64,000 nucleotides of DNA, taken from the NCBI RefSeq assembly GCF_022899935.1, contig NZ_JALJCJ010000006.1, positions 1-64,000 on the forward strand, given 5' to 3'. Below, in pieces: positions 8,724-17,773 of the stretch. The notes beneath the pieces were generated by a model, which made no database searches, had not been told where the DNA came from, and saw only the letters and a list, made by a program, of their open reading frames with translations. The stretch comes from Shinella curvata. Its GTDB lineage: Bacteria > Pseudomonadota > Alphaproteobacteria > Rhizobiales > Rhizobiaceae. Made by a program: the position numbers and the translations under genes. Every line of letters begins with the position of its first letter. Within the stretch, counting starts at the first letter, position 1.

Positions 8724-10322
8724 TCAGGCGTTGCCGCGGATCATGTCCGAGGCCTTTTCCCCGATCATGATCGTCGCCGCATTGGTGTTGGAGCCGACAA
8801 GGCTCGGCATGGTGGAGCTGTCGCAGATGCGGATGCCGTCAAGGCCGTGCACACGCAGTTGCGGATCGACCACTGACATCTCGTCGCGGCCCATCTTGCA
8901 GGTGCAGGTCGGATGATAGGAGGTGCGGCCGTACTGGCGCGCATAGGCCACATAGTCCGCTTCCGTCCGCACATTGCGGTCCGGGAAATGCAATGTCTTG
9001 ATATATTTTTGCAGCGACGGCTGCGCGAAAATCTCCTGGCTGATCTTCACGCCCTCGACCGAGATTTTTACATCGTCCGGGTCCGCAAGGAAATTCGGAT
9101 CAACGATCGGCAGGGCGCTCGGATCGGCCGAGCGAAGGCTAACCGTTCCACGCGATTTCGGCCGCAGCGTGTAGGAGTTGAGCGTGATGCCGGAAGACCC
9201 CTTCGGCACACCGGGAACGCCGGCCTCAGCGCCTGCACCTGCGAGGAAATGGAATTGCAGATCGGGCGTCGAGTTTGCCTTGTCGCCATACCAGAACGCA
9301 CCGCCCTCAACGACGTTCGACGTGATGGGGCCGGAATTGAAAAGGGTATATTGAATGCCCGCCCAGATCGACCAGTGCAGCTTGTTGTACTTGTCCAGGC
9401 TGTCGTGGTTCTTCAGCTCTGCGACGATATCGACACCAAAGTGGTCCTGCAGGTTCTGCCCGACGCCAGCCATATCCTGCACGACATCGATGCCTTGGCC
9501 GCGCAGATGATCCGCCGGCCCAACGCCCGAGAGCATCATCAGCTTCGGCGTACCAATAGCGCCTGAGGTGAGAAGCACTTCGCTGTCCGCCCGCGCCACC
9601 GTACGGCTGCCGCCGGCTTCATATTCAACACCAACGGCACGACGCCCTTCGAAAACCACACGCAGGACAAGCGCACCGGTGACGACAGTCAGGTTTGGAC
9701 GTTTCAACGCCGGCCGCAGATAGCCGACGGCCGCCGAGCAACGCCGGTTGTTGCGCGTGGTCGTCTGATAGACGCCCGCCCCCTCCTGCACCGGACCGTT
9801 GAAATCCGGGTTGTAGGGAATCCCGGCCTCCTGGCAGCTCTGCACGAAGGCGCGCGTCATACGCTGTGGTTCGGGAATGTTCGAAACGCCGAGCGGACCA
9901 TCCGTTCCATGCCAGGTGCCGGAAAGGATCGAATTGCCTTCCGAGCGCAGGAAATACTTGTGGATGTCCTTGAAGCCCCAGCCTTCGGCGCCCTCTTCCA
10001 CCCAGCGGTCATAGTCACCGGGAACGCCGCGGGTAAAAACCTCGGCATTGATCGACGAGCCGCCGCCGAGCACCTTGGCCTGCGCGTACAGGATCTCACG
10101 GTTGTTCGCATGCTTCTGGGGCGCGGTCTTAAGACCCCAGGTGAGCGGCCCCGTCGTCATCTTGGCGAAGCCGACGGGCATGTGGATCAGTGGATTCGTG
10201 TCACGCCCGCCCGCCTCGATGAGGCAGACCCGAACGGATGGATTTTCCGAAAGCCGCGCCGCCAGCACACAGCCCGCGCTGCCGCCGCCAACGATCACAT
10301 AATCATACCCCGTGGCCATCAT
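8724..10322 (-). CDS. GMC family FAD-dependent oxidoreductase (choline/alcohol dehydrogenase-like)
   Basis: A 532-residue GMC flavoprotein. The FAD-binding motif YVIVGGGSAGCVLAARLSE is at the N-terminus, the LGGGSSINAEVFTRG signature near residue 85, and the active-site His in SYHPTCTCKMG plus Asn in GSNTNAATIM near the C-terminus. These enzymes oxidise alcohols to aldehydes or ketones, passing electrons to a quinone, oxygen or another acceptor. The start ATG at 10322 overlaps the aldehyde dehydrogenase stop as ATGA; a second ATG is the next codon. It is the last gene of the long transporter operon. No signal peptide is seen, so it is probably cytoplasmic or membrane-associated. Confidence 0.9.
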   Translation of the reverse strand: MMATGYDYVIVGGGSAGCVLAARLSENPSVRVCLIEAGGRDTNPLIHMPVGFAKMTTGPLTWGLKTAPQKHANNREILYAQAKVLGGGSSINAEVFTRGVPGDYDRWVEEGAEGWGFKDIHKYFLRSEGNSILSGTWHGTDGPLGVSNIPEPQRMTRAFVQSCQEAGIPYNPDFNGPVQEGAGVYQTTTRNNRRCSAAVGYLRPALKRPNLTVVTGALVLRVVFEGRRAVGVEYEAGGSRTVARADSEVLLTSGAIGTPKLMMLSGVGPADHLRGQGIDVVQDMAGVGQNLQDHFGVDIVAELKNHDSLDKYNKLHWSIWAGIQYTLFNSGPITSNVVEGGAFWYGDKANSTPDLQFHFLAGAGAEAGVPGVPKGSSGITLNSYTLRPKSRGTVSLRSADPSALPIVDPNFLADPDDVKISVEGVKISQEIFAQPSLQKYIKTLHFPDRNVRTEADYVAYARQYGRTSYHPTCTCKMGRDEMSVVDPQLRVHGLDGIRICDSSTMPSLVGSNTNAATIMIGEKASDMIRGNA

Positions 10323-11815
10323 GCGATCCAATGCGTGCGCTTGCCGATTTCGACATGAACGGACTTCACCTGCGTATACTCCTCCACCCCGTAAATACCG
10401 GCCTCGCGGCCCCAGCCGGACTGCTTGAAGCCCCCGAGCGGCATTTCGGGGCCACCAGCCATGATCGTGTTGACCCAGAAGCGTCCGGCACGCACACGGC
10501 GGCTGACCGTCAGCGCCTTGTCGATATTCTTCGTCCAGACGCTCGCGGCAAGCCCATAAACGGTATCGTTCGCAAGCTGGATGGCTTCTTCCACCGTATC
10601 GAAATGCATGGAGCACAGAACGGGGCCGAAAATCTCGTCGCGGGCAATCGCCATGTCGCGAGAGACGCCGGAAAAGAGCGTCGGCGCGATGTATTGGCCG
10701 CGGCCGAGATCGATCACCTCGCCGCCGGTCAGCAGCTTGGCACCGGCCGCCTTGCCCTTTTCGATATAGTCGAGGATCGTCGCATTCTGCGCTTCGGTGG
10801 TAATGGCGCCGACCTGCGTGCGCTCATCGAGCGGATCGCCGACGCGGATCTTCTTCATCTTCTCGACAAGCAGTTTCTCGAATTCCACAGCGACGGAACG
10901 CTCGACAATCAGGCGCGAAGACGAGACGCAGCACTGTCCGGTGTTGAAGCTTATCCCGAAGGCCGCGCCATCGGCGGCGTCTTCGAGATCGGAGTCGGCG
11001 AAGACGATGATCGGGTTCTTGCCGCCCAACTCCAGGCCGAGCTTCTTGAAGTTGCTATCGGCGGCGGCGTGAACGCAGGAACGGCCGACGGCCGTCGAGC
11101 CGGTGAAAGAGAGCATATCGACGTCGAGATGCTCGGACAGCGCCTGGCCGATCGTACGGCCGGAACCGGTGACGACGTTGTAGACGCCGGACGGCAGACC
11201 CGCCTCGGCCAGCACTTCGGCAAGCAGCAGCGTCGTTGCAGCGGTGACCTCCGAGGGCTTCACGACCATCGTGCAGCCCGATGCCAGAATGAAGGGTACG
11301 CGCTCGCAGAGGATCAGGAACGGGAAATTCCACGGCGTGATGAGGCCAACGACGCCGATCGGCTCGCGCAGCACCATGCCGAAGAGATCGTCGCCGAGCG
11401 AATTGAAGCTGTCGCCATGCAGCATGCGGGCGGCACCGGCGCCGACTTCGAAGCAGGCAATGCAATGATCGATCTCGCCACGCGCCTGGGAAATCGGCTT
11501 GCCGTTTTCCAGGGCTTCCCAATAGGCGATCTCGTCGCGGCGACGGCGCAGGATTTCAGCGACCCGCAGCAGAACGCTGCCGCGTGCCGCGCCCGAAAGG
11601 CCGGCCCAGCGGCGATCTTCGAAAGCCCGGCGTGCGGCGGCGACGGCGGCATTCAGATCATCGACCGTGCAGCGAACCGTCCGCGTGACCGCCGTGCCGT
11701 GTCCGGGCGACGTGCGTTCGAAGTGCTCCGCGCCGTCCTTCCATTGCCCATCGACAAAAAAGCCGAAGGTGCGTGCCGCGGTCGGGGCAGAAAGAAACTG
11801 GTTTTTCTGGTCCAT
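10319..11815 (-). CDS. NAD(P)-dependent aldehyde dehydrogenase
   Basis: A 498-residue ALDH of full length. Visible motifs are TPWNFPFLIL near residue 155, the catalytic-base Glu in LELGGKNP near 255, and the nucleophile in FNTGQCCVSSSRL near 290. It resembles betaine-aldehyde and similar broad-range ALDHs. It lies between the zinc dehydrogenase and the GMC oxidoreductase in the CUT2 transporter operon, where it would turn the aldehyde made by either enzyme into an acid, which the CoA-transferase could then activate. Confidence 0.9.
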   Translation of the reverse strand: MDQKNQFLSAPTAARTFGFFVDGQWKDGAEHFERTSPGHGTAVTRTVRCTVDDLNAAVAAARRAFEDRRWAGLSGAARGSVLLRVAEILRRRRDEIAYWEALENGKPISQARGEIDHCIACFEVGAGAARMLHGDSFNSLGDDLFGMVLREPIGVVGLITPWNFPFLILCERVPFILASGCTMVVKPSEVTAATTLLLAEVLAEAGLPSGVYNVVTGSGRTIGQALSEHLDVDMLSFTGSTAVGRSCVHAAADSNFKKLGLELGGKNPIIVFADSDLEDAADGAAFGISFNTGQCCVSSSRLIVERSVAVEFEKLLVEKMKKIRVGDPLDERTQVGAITTEAQNATILDYIEKGKAAGAKLLTGGEVIDLGRGQYIAPTLFSGVSRDMAIARDEIFGPVLCSMHFDTVEEAIQLANDTVYGLAASVWTKNIDKALTVSRRVRAGRFWVNTIMAGGPEMPLGGFKQSGWGREAGIYGVEEYTQVKSVHVEIGKRTHWIA

Positions 11816-11839
11816 GAAATAGCTCCACTTCGATAGGTC

Positions 11840-12880
11840 TTACGCCGCGATGGCGATCTGTGTCTTCAGGTCCCGCGGCCGTTCGCCGAGGGTTTCGAAC
11901 GCCTCCTGGATCCTGTCCAGGGAATAGCTCGCCTTGGTAAAATCATTCGTATGGAAACGGCCGTGCGACAGAAGGGTCAGCGCATCGTGCATATCCTCCC
12001 CCATGCCGGCGACGGACCCCTTGAGGCTGCCCTCTTCCAGAACCGTGCGGAGGATATCGACGGGGACGGTTTCGCCCGGCGGCGTGATGCCGAAAAAGGC
12101 GACATGTCCGCCACGGCGCGCCAGATCGAAAGCCTGCTCATAGAGTTTTCGATTGCCGACGCTTTCGATGACGACATCCGCACCGCGTCCACCGGTCATC
12201 CGAAGTACGGTCGCCTTCAGTTCTGCAGGATCGGAGACGGCGGCATCCGCGCCGGCTTCGAGCGCCATGCGGCAACGATCGGCCGAGAGATCCGCGACGA
12301 TGATGGGGGCGGCTCCGACAAGCCGCATCATCTGCACATGCAGGTTACCGATCGGCCCGGCACCGAAGATGACGACGGACTGGCCGAAGGCGACCCCCGC
12401 CTTGCGCGCGGCCCGAACGACGCAGGCAACCGGCTCCGTGAGAGCCAGAACCTCGTCGGAAATAGCGCCATCGACCGGAATTGCGAGGCGCGCGGGCACG
12501 GCGACGAATTCGGCGAAGGCACCATCCCGGCCGATACCGACCTGCGTGACTTCGGCACAATTCAGCACCTCGTTGCGACGGCACCAGAAGCAGGTGCCGC
12601 AGCCGATATTGATGTCGACGACGACACGCGTACCGACCGCGAGATGACGAACATTGCTGCCACACTTCGCGATCGTCCCGCAGAACTCATGCCCCGGTAT
12701 GAGCGGCAATTTGTCAGAGGCGTAGTGACCATTGAAGATATGAATATCCGTGCCGCAGATACCCGTGCGCGTCACCCGCACGAGGACATCCTCCGGCCCG
12801 ACGGCTGGCACAGGGACATCGCGCAGTTCAAAACGCTTCGGTGTGGTCAGGACGGCAGCGCGCATGGTGCTCATCGCCAT
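11840..12880 (-). CDS. Zinc-dependent alcohol dehydrogenase (sorbitol/threonine dehydrogenase-like MDR)
   Basis: A 346-residue medium-chain dehydrogenase. Catalytic-zinc ligands are visible in GICGTDIH (Cys42) and GHE (His64/Glu65). A complete structural-zinc loop is present with Cys at 94, 97, 100 and 108. The nucleotide motif GAGPIGN follows. It would oxidise a secondary or sugar alcohol using NAD(P). It starts 3 bp after the permease stop in the same operon, so its substrate is probably what the transporter imports or a close product. Confidence 0.88.
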   Translation of the reverse strand: MAMSTMRAAVLTTPKRFELRDVPVPAVGPEDVLVRVTRTGICGTDIHIFNGHYASDKLPLIPGHEFCGTIAKCGSNVRHLAVGTRVVVDINIGCGTCFWCRRNEVLNCAEVTQVGIGRDGAFAEFVAVPARLAIPVDGAISDEVLALTEPVACVVRAARKAGVAFGQSVVIFGAGPIGNLHVQMMRLVGAAPIIVADLSADRCRMALEAGADAAVSDPAELKATVLRMTGGRGADVVIESVGNRKLYEQAFDLARRGGHVAFFGITPPGETVPVDILRTVLEEGSLKGSVAGMGEDMHDALTLLSHGRFHTNDFTKASYSLDRIQEAFETLGERPRDLKTQIAIAA

Positions 12881-12883
12881 CCC

Positions 12884-13825
12884 TCACTTTACCGTGCGCA
12901 GCTTGGCGCGGTCGATGGTCAGTGCGATGGCGACGATCAGCACGATGCCAAACACGATCTGCTGGCGTGTCGCATCAATCTCGAAATAGAGCATCGAGGC
13001 GCGGATGACGGCGACGATGAGCGTGCCGATCACCGTATTGACCACACCGCCCACACCGCCCGTCAAAGGCGTGCCGCCGACAAGAACGGCAACGATGGCC
13101 GGCAGCAGAAAGCCGTTGGCGATGGTTGGCGCGCCGCCCGAGAGTTTGACCGCGAAAAGGAGGCCGGCAATGGCCGCAAGCGCACCCGAAATCGCAAAGG
13201 CGAGTATCTTGTAACGTGCGACGTTGAGGCCGGAAGCGGCAGCGGCGAGTTCGCCGGCACCGACAGCTTTCAGGGCACGACCGAGCGTCGTGCGGCGTTC
13301 GATGAAGAGGCAGATTGCTACAAGCACGGCGGCAATCAGCAGTTCGTTCGGCACGCCCCAGGTGTGGCCGATCATCCAGCCGAAGGTCTCGTTGCGCTGC
13401 GTCGCATCCATGTTGAGCGCCCGCTGGCCGGAAAGCCATTGCGCGATCGAGAAGGCGACGCCGCCGACGGCGAGCGTCGAGATGAACGACGGCACGAAAA
13501 GGCGCGTCGTCACATAGCCGGAGAGCATGCCGAGCAGGAAGCCTGCGAGCACGCAGAACACGGCGACCCAGGCTCCCATCGAAGCAAGATAGACAGAGGC
13601 AACGACCGTTACCATGTTGGCCACGGACTGGGCCGAAAGGTCGATGCCGCCGATATAGATGGCGAAGGTGAGCCCAAGCGCCATGATGAACAACGGCACG
13701 ATATCGCCGGCAATACCGAGAAGGTTCGAAGGGCGCAGGAAACCCGGATCGTTGATGCCGACGATCGCGACGAGCACGACAAGCGTGATCCAGGGCAGGT
13801 GCGGTTTGAGGCGCTGAATATCCAT
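12884..13825 (-). CDS. CUT2-type sugar ABC transporter permease
   Basis: A 313-residue inner-membrane permease of the RbsC/AraH/RhaP type, with about eight to ten hydrophobic segments. The IYIGGIDLSAQSVANM region near residue 55 and the LLPAIVAVLVGGTPLTGG region near 240 are typical of the family. I chose ATG 13825, which opens MDIQRLKPHLPW, 8 bp after the ATPase stop; the longer frame upstream lacks family similarity. With the permease at 15348 it should form the heterodimeric channel, as in rhamnose-type systems that carry two permease genes. Confidence 0.9.
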   Translation of the reverse strand: MDIQRLKPHLPWITLVVLVAIVGINDPGFLRPSNLLGIAGDIVPLFIMALGLTFAIYIGGIDLSAQSVANMVTVVASVYLASMGAWVAVFCVLAGFLLGMLSGYVTTRLFVPSFISTLAVGGVAFSIAQWLSGQRALNMDATQRNETFGWMIGHTWGVPNELLIAAVLVAICLFIERRTTLGRALKAVGAGELAAAASGLNVARYKILAFAISGALAAIAGLLFAVKLSGGAPTIANGFLLPAIVAVLVGGTPLTGGVGGVVNTVIGTLIVAVIRASMLYFEIDATRQQIVFGIVLIVAIALTIDRAKLRTVK

Positions 13826-13833
13826 CTTGTCCC

Positions 13834-15339
13834 TCAGATCATGTAGTGCAGCAGGTCGAAGGGCGTGGGCTTGGCGCCCGGTTCGCAAGCGAATTCCTTC
13901 TGCATGCGCCCATCCTTGACGACGATGATAGTGTGCGACAGGCCGATGGCCTCTTCCAGCGTATCGGCGACGAGAACGATGCCGACGCCAGCCGCGCTCA
14001 TCGCACGGACCATGTCGTAAACATCTTCCTTCGCGCCGATGTCGAGACCGCGTGTCGGATGGTCGAGCAACATGATATCCGACCCACCCGAGCGCCACTT
14101 GGCGAGCACGACCTTCTGCTGGTTGCCGCCCGAAAGGTTGCCGCAATCGGCAAATTCCGAATGTGCCTTGATCGAGAGCTTCCTGATCCACTCGCGCGCC
14201 AGCGCCCGCTCTTCCCCAACGCGCAGAACACCGCTGCTGGAATGGTTCTTCATCTGCGAGAGCGTCATGTTCTCGTAGACGTTCATGCCGGCAACGATGC
14301 CTTCGATCTTGCGCTCGCGCGGTACGTAACCCACACCGCTCGCAACCGACTGACGCGGCGAATAGCCGTTGGCATCCCTGCCCTTGATCTTGAGGCGCCC
14401 CGTCACTGGTGTCAGCATGCCGTAGATCGTGCGCAGGATCGCCTCACGTCCGGAGCCTTCCGTGCCGACGAGGCACAGGACTTCGCCGGCATGCACTTTG
14501 AACGAAATATCCTGGATACGCCCCGGCAGGCCGACACCAGTCATCTCGACCAGCACTTTCGAACGGTCGAACGGCGTCTGCAGGTGTTCCCTGTAATATT
14601 GCTTGTCGACGTTACGGCCGACCATTTTGTGCTGGATGGCCTCCGCGGTCGCGCCGCCACGCTCCACCACGTCGACCACCTCACCGTCCTTCATGACATA
14701 GATGCGGTCGGACAGTTCCATGACCTCATCCATGCGGTGCGAGACAAAGATGAAGGAAGCACGGGTCGTCAGTTCACGAACGAGCTTGAAGAGCAGTTGC
14801 ACCTCGTCCTTGGAGAGCACGGAGGTCGGCTCATCGAGCAGGATGACGAGATCGCCCTTGACCCGCTCCTCCAGCGTCAGAACCTTGGCAAGTTCAACGA
14901 GCTGTCGCTGAACGAAGGACAACTTCGACGTCACCGTCGCGGGGTCGATATCGAGCTTCACCTTGGCGAGCTGTGCTTTGGCCGCCGCCGCCATCGCCTT
15001 CCAGTCGACGATGCCGAAGCGCACGAACTGGCGCTCGTAGCCGAGGAAGATGTTTTCCATGACAGTCAGGTTGGGGATCAGGGACTGCTCCTGGAACACC
15101 ATCCCGATGCCCTTTTCCATCGCCTGACGCGGATTGGAAAAACGCACGCCCGCACCATTGATGAGGATCTGGCCGCCGTCCGGCTGATAGGCTCCGTAGA
15201 TGACCTTCATCAGAGTGGATTTGCCGGCGCCGTTCTCTCCCACAAGCCCGACGATCTCGCCGCGCTTGATATGAAAGTTGATGGACTTGAGTGCGTGGAC
15301 ACCGGGGAACTTCTTATCGACAGCCTTGAGTTCGTACAT
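13834..15339 (-). CDS. CUT2-type sugar ABC transporter ATP-binding protein (two nucleotide-binding domains)
   Basis: A 501-residue tandem ATPase typical of ribose/xylose/rhamnose importers. The first domain has an intact Walker A (GENGAGKST, ~33-41), LSFVQRQLVELAKVL and a LLDEPTS Walker B. In the second domain the Walker A is degenerate (GTEGSGREA) while LSGGNQQKVVLAKW and LLDHPTRGLD remain, the usual asymmetry in this family. The ATG at 15339 opens MYELKAVDKKFPGV; the frame extends further upstream but there it overlaps the permease gene. Confidence 0.92.
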   Translation of the reverse strand: MYELKAVDKKFPGVHALKSINFHIKRGEIVGLVGENGAGKSTLMKVIYGAYQPDGGQILINGAGVRFSNPRQAMEKGIGMVFQEQSLIPNLTVMENIFLGYERQFVRFGIVDWKAMAAAAKAQLAKVKLDIDPATVTSKLSFVQRQLVELAKVLTLEERVKGDLVILLDEPTSVLSKDEVQLLFKLVRELTTRASFIFVSHRMDEVMELSDRIYVMKDGEVVDVVERGGATAEAIQHKMVGRNVDKQYYREHLQTPFDRSKVLVEMTGVGLPGRIQDISFKVHAGEVLCLVGTEGSGREAILRTIYGMLTPVTGRLKIKGRDANGYSPRQSVASGVGYVPRERKIEGIVAGMNVYENMTLSQMKNHSSSGVLRVGEERALAREWIRKLSIKAHSEFADCGNLSGGNQQKVVLAKWRSGGSDIMLLDHPTRGLDIGAKEDVYDMVRAMSAAGVGIVLVADTLEEAIGLSHTIIVVKDGRMQKEFACEPGAKPTPFDLLHYMI

Positions 15340-15347
15340 GGCGCGCC

Positions 15348-16331
15348 TCACTTCACAAAGGAAACCATCTTGCGGTCGGTCGAGAGCACCACCGCAAGAA
15401 TGACGAGGAGACCGAGCACGCCGTCCTGAAGGAAATCGGGCAGGCCGATAACGACCATGCCATTGTCGATGACATTGACGATGAGCACGCCGACAAGGGC
15501 GTTCCAGACGCCGCCGATGCCGCCCCACAGCGCCACGCCGCCAACGACCACCGAGGTGATGGAGACGAACATGAAGTTTGCGCCGGTCACGGATTCAGCC
15601 TGTCCGATGCGGGCAACGACGAGCATCGCGGCGATGGCGTAGAAGACGCCGGCAAGTGCAAAGCCGGTCACGCGGACACGGGTGACGTTGAGACCGGAGG
15701 CGTGTGCGAGGTCTTCGCCGCCACCGACCGCGTAGAAGTTGCGGCCAAGCGTCGTGTGGGTCTGGATGAACCAGCCGACGAAGAGAAAGAAGGCCGCGAC
15801 ATAGACCATCAGCGGGAATCCGAGCCAGCGGACCGTGAGCAGGCCGCGGAACGTCGCATCACTCACCTTCACAATGTCGCCGCCGGTGAGCAGGATCGCC
15901 GCGCCCGTGCCGACGAAGCCCATGGCAAGGCTCGCCATGAATGACGGGATCTTCAGTTTCACATGCACCAGCCCGTTCAAGAGCCCGATCACGCCGCCAA
16001 TAACGAGCACCAGCGGAATGGCAATCCAGCCGAGACCCGCAAGCGAGCCGCCGAGCTGGGCGAAGATGAAGGCGAAGGAGACGGCCGTGAGCGAGACCGT
16101 GCCCTCCATGGAGAGATCAATCGACCCCATGACGATGATGAAGGTGACGCCGACGGCGACCATGAGCGCTGGAGCCGCGGCAATCGCGATACGGGCGAAG
16201 TTGCGCAGCGAAAAGAACGTCGGGTTGAGCGCGGTGAAAAAGATCACAAGCGCGATCAGCACCAGGAGCGGCGCCCATTTGATCATGGTTTCGCGCGATA
16301 GGCGACGTGTCACGTCAGACACCCCTCTCAT
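15348..16331 (-). CDS. CUT2-type sugar ABC transporter permease
   Basis: A 327-residue permease, the partner of the one at 12884. It carries IVMGSIDLSMEGTVSL and SITSVVVGGVALWGGIGG, both characteristic of the family, and about nine membrane segments. The start at 16331 opens MRGVSDVTRRLSRET and lies 52 bp after the binding-protein gene; an internal ATG at 16286 is possible, as neither has a strong ribosome site. Expression of the channel genes may depend on read-through from the binding-protein gene. Confidence 0.9.
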   Translation of the reverse strand: MRGVSDVTRRLSRETMIKWAPLLVLIALVIFFTALNPTFFSLRNFARIAIAAAPALMVAVGVTFIIVMGSIDLSMEGTVSLTAVSFAFIFAQLGGSLAGLGWIAIPLVLVIGGVIGLLNGLVHVKLKIPSFMASLAMGFVGTGAAILLTGGDIVKVSDATFRGLLTVRWLGFPLMVYVAAFFLFVGWFIQTHTTLGRNFYAVGGGEDLAHASGLNVTRVRVTGFALAGVFYAIAAMLVVARIGQAESVTGANFMFVSITSVVVGGVALWGGIGGVWNALVGVLIVNVIDNGMVVIGLPDFLQDGVLGLLVILAVVLSTDRKMVSFVK

Positions 16332-16383
16332 GAAAGTTCGCAGGAGATGTGGCGGCAGCACCCATGGCCGCCGCCCTGCCCAA

Positions 16384-17499
16384 TCAGGCCTTGTACTGAA
16401 TCCGGCCGTTCGACGGCCCCCAGAAGTCCTTCCAGTCATAGGCCGGAACGGAATCGAGGTACTTCGCCTTGAACTCCGCAGCATCCTTGGCCGTGATAAG
16501 GATCGTCGGGCCGTAAAATTCGCGATGTTCCTTGGGCTCTTCGGACGGCTTAAAGGTGCCGATGGCGGCATGATAGGCAAGGGCTGCACTGATGCCGCCG
16601 CCCCAATGCGGATTGGTGAAGACGGTGGCGAGCAGCTGGCCGTCCATGACCATCTGTACAGCTTCCGGATTGCCGTCATAGGCAACGATCGGCATGTTCT
16701 CGATGCCCTCGGCACGCAACGCCTCGATCACGCCATAGGCGATGTTGTCGGCGGCGCAATGCACGCCCTTGATCTTGTCGCCGTAGCGCGTGAGGAACGA
16801 GGCCATGAGGGCCGCGCCCTTCTGGGTGTCCCAATCGGCCGGCTGCGCGTCGAGCAATTCGATCTTCGGAAAATCCTTCAGCGCATTCTTGAGGCCGGCA
16901 AGGCGCTCGACCGCGGGATTGTTCGCCGCAATACCGCCGAGATGAACCACGCCGCCCTCGCCGCCCATGGCTTCGAAGAGGATGCGTGCGGTCTGTTCCG
17001 CCGGCTTCTCGTCCGACCAGGTCATGTGCGAGACGTAGTTGTCGCCGAAATCCCAGGGATGCAGGTCGTCGGTCTTGTTCCAGATCGTCGAGACATAGGC
17101 GCCGGCAGCCTGAACGGCCTCAACGATGGGGCGCGCATTCGGGCTGTCATTGGCGTCGCACGCAATAGCGCAATTGCCATTGTTCTTCGCGAGGAAGGCC
17201 TTGATGTCGGACAGCGACTTTTCCGTGGAACCTTCGTTGATCAGACTGACCAGCGCACTTTTCGGCTTGCCGAGCGATTCCACAAAGGCCTCTCCACCCG
17301 AAACGACCGAGTTCCAATAGGCCGAAGCGCGATCACGGTAGCTCCAGGCAATCGCCGGATCCGTCAGCGCGGCACGCGCACTTCCGCCACCGAACAGACC
17401 GGGCACCGCAACGGCGCCCATGCCGGCCGCAGCGGCGAACAGAAAATTGCGGCGACTGACCGTCTCGCGCTCGATGAAATCCTTGATAAAGGTCGACAT
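16384..17499 (-). CDS. Sugar-type ABC transporter substrate-binding protein with Tat-like signal
   Basis: A 371-residue periplasmic-binding-protein-I type sugar receptor. The N-terminus holds a twin-arginine motif, VSRRNFLFAAAAG, then a hydrophobic stretch ending GGGSARA, so export by the Tat route is likely. The body has CAIACDANDSPNARPIVEAV, VHCAADNIAYGVIEAL and IVAYDGNPEAV, matching ribose/rhamnose-type binding proteins. The ATG at 17499 follows a GGGAGG ribosome site. It is the first gene of the operon, and its promoter region holds operator site D. The ligand cannot be told from sequence. Confidence 0.88.
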   Translation of the reverse strand: MSTFIKDFIERETVSRRNFLFAAAAGMGAVAVPGLFGGGSARAALTDPAIAWSYRDRASAYWNSVVSGGEAFVESLGKPKSALVSLINEGSTEKSLSDIKAFLAKNNGNCAIACDANDSPNARPIVEAVQAAGAYVSTIWNKTDDLHPWDFGDNYVSHMTWSDEKPAEQTARILFEAMGGEGGVVHLGGIAANNPAVERLAGLKNALKDFPKIELLDAQPADWDTQKGAALMASFLTRYGDKIKGVHCAADNIAYGVIEALRAEGIENMPIVAYDGNPEAVQMVMDGQLLATVFTNPHWGGGISAALAYHAAIGTFKPSEEPKEHREFYGPTILITAKDAAEFKAKYLDSVPAYDWKDFWGPSNGRIQYKA

Positions 17500-17614
17500 T
17501 CTTTCCTCCCAAATCCCCGATTGAAACGCTTCCCGCGTTACCGCTCGCCTGATTGCCAGCAAGGAGAACATCCCCTCGGGCGTGACGCTCCAGAGCGCCT
17601 CCCGCCGCAATTAA

Positions 17615-17630
17615 CGCACTAACTAGTTAC
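17615..17630. promoter_or_regulatory. Predicted TetR operator (site D)
   Basis: CGCACTAACTAGTTAC has one perfect arm (TAGTTAC) and one degenerate arm of the GTAACTA-N2-TAGTTAC palindrome. It lies between the transporter operon and the TetR gene, so the regulator probably controls both the operon and itself. Confidence 0.6.
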
Positions 17631-17773
17631 TTCTTTAGTTTTGCGCAAGTCAAGTGGTTTTCAGCGGGATGGCAACAGCCAATCGCACCACCCGGCTTTG
17701 ACGGATGGCAATACGTGCGTGTATGAGTTGCAGGAAAGACATCACGACTGCGCCAAAAGGACAGGCTGAAAAC

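Noticed and set aside
11951-15429. Two long rightward open frames (631 and 527 codons) opposite the CUT2 transporter operon
   Set aside because: They are shadows of real genes with recognisable ABC and dehydrogenase motifs on the other strand.
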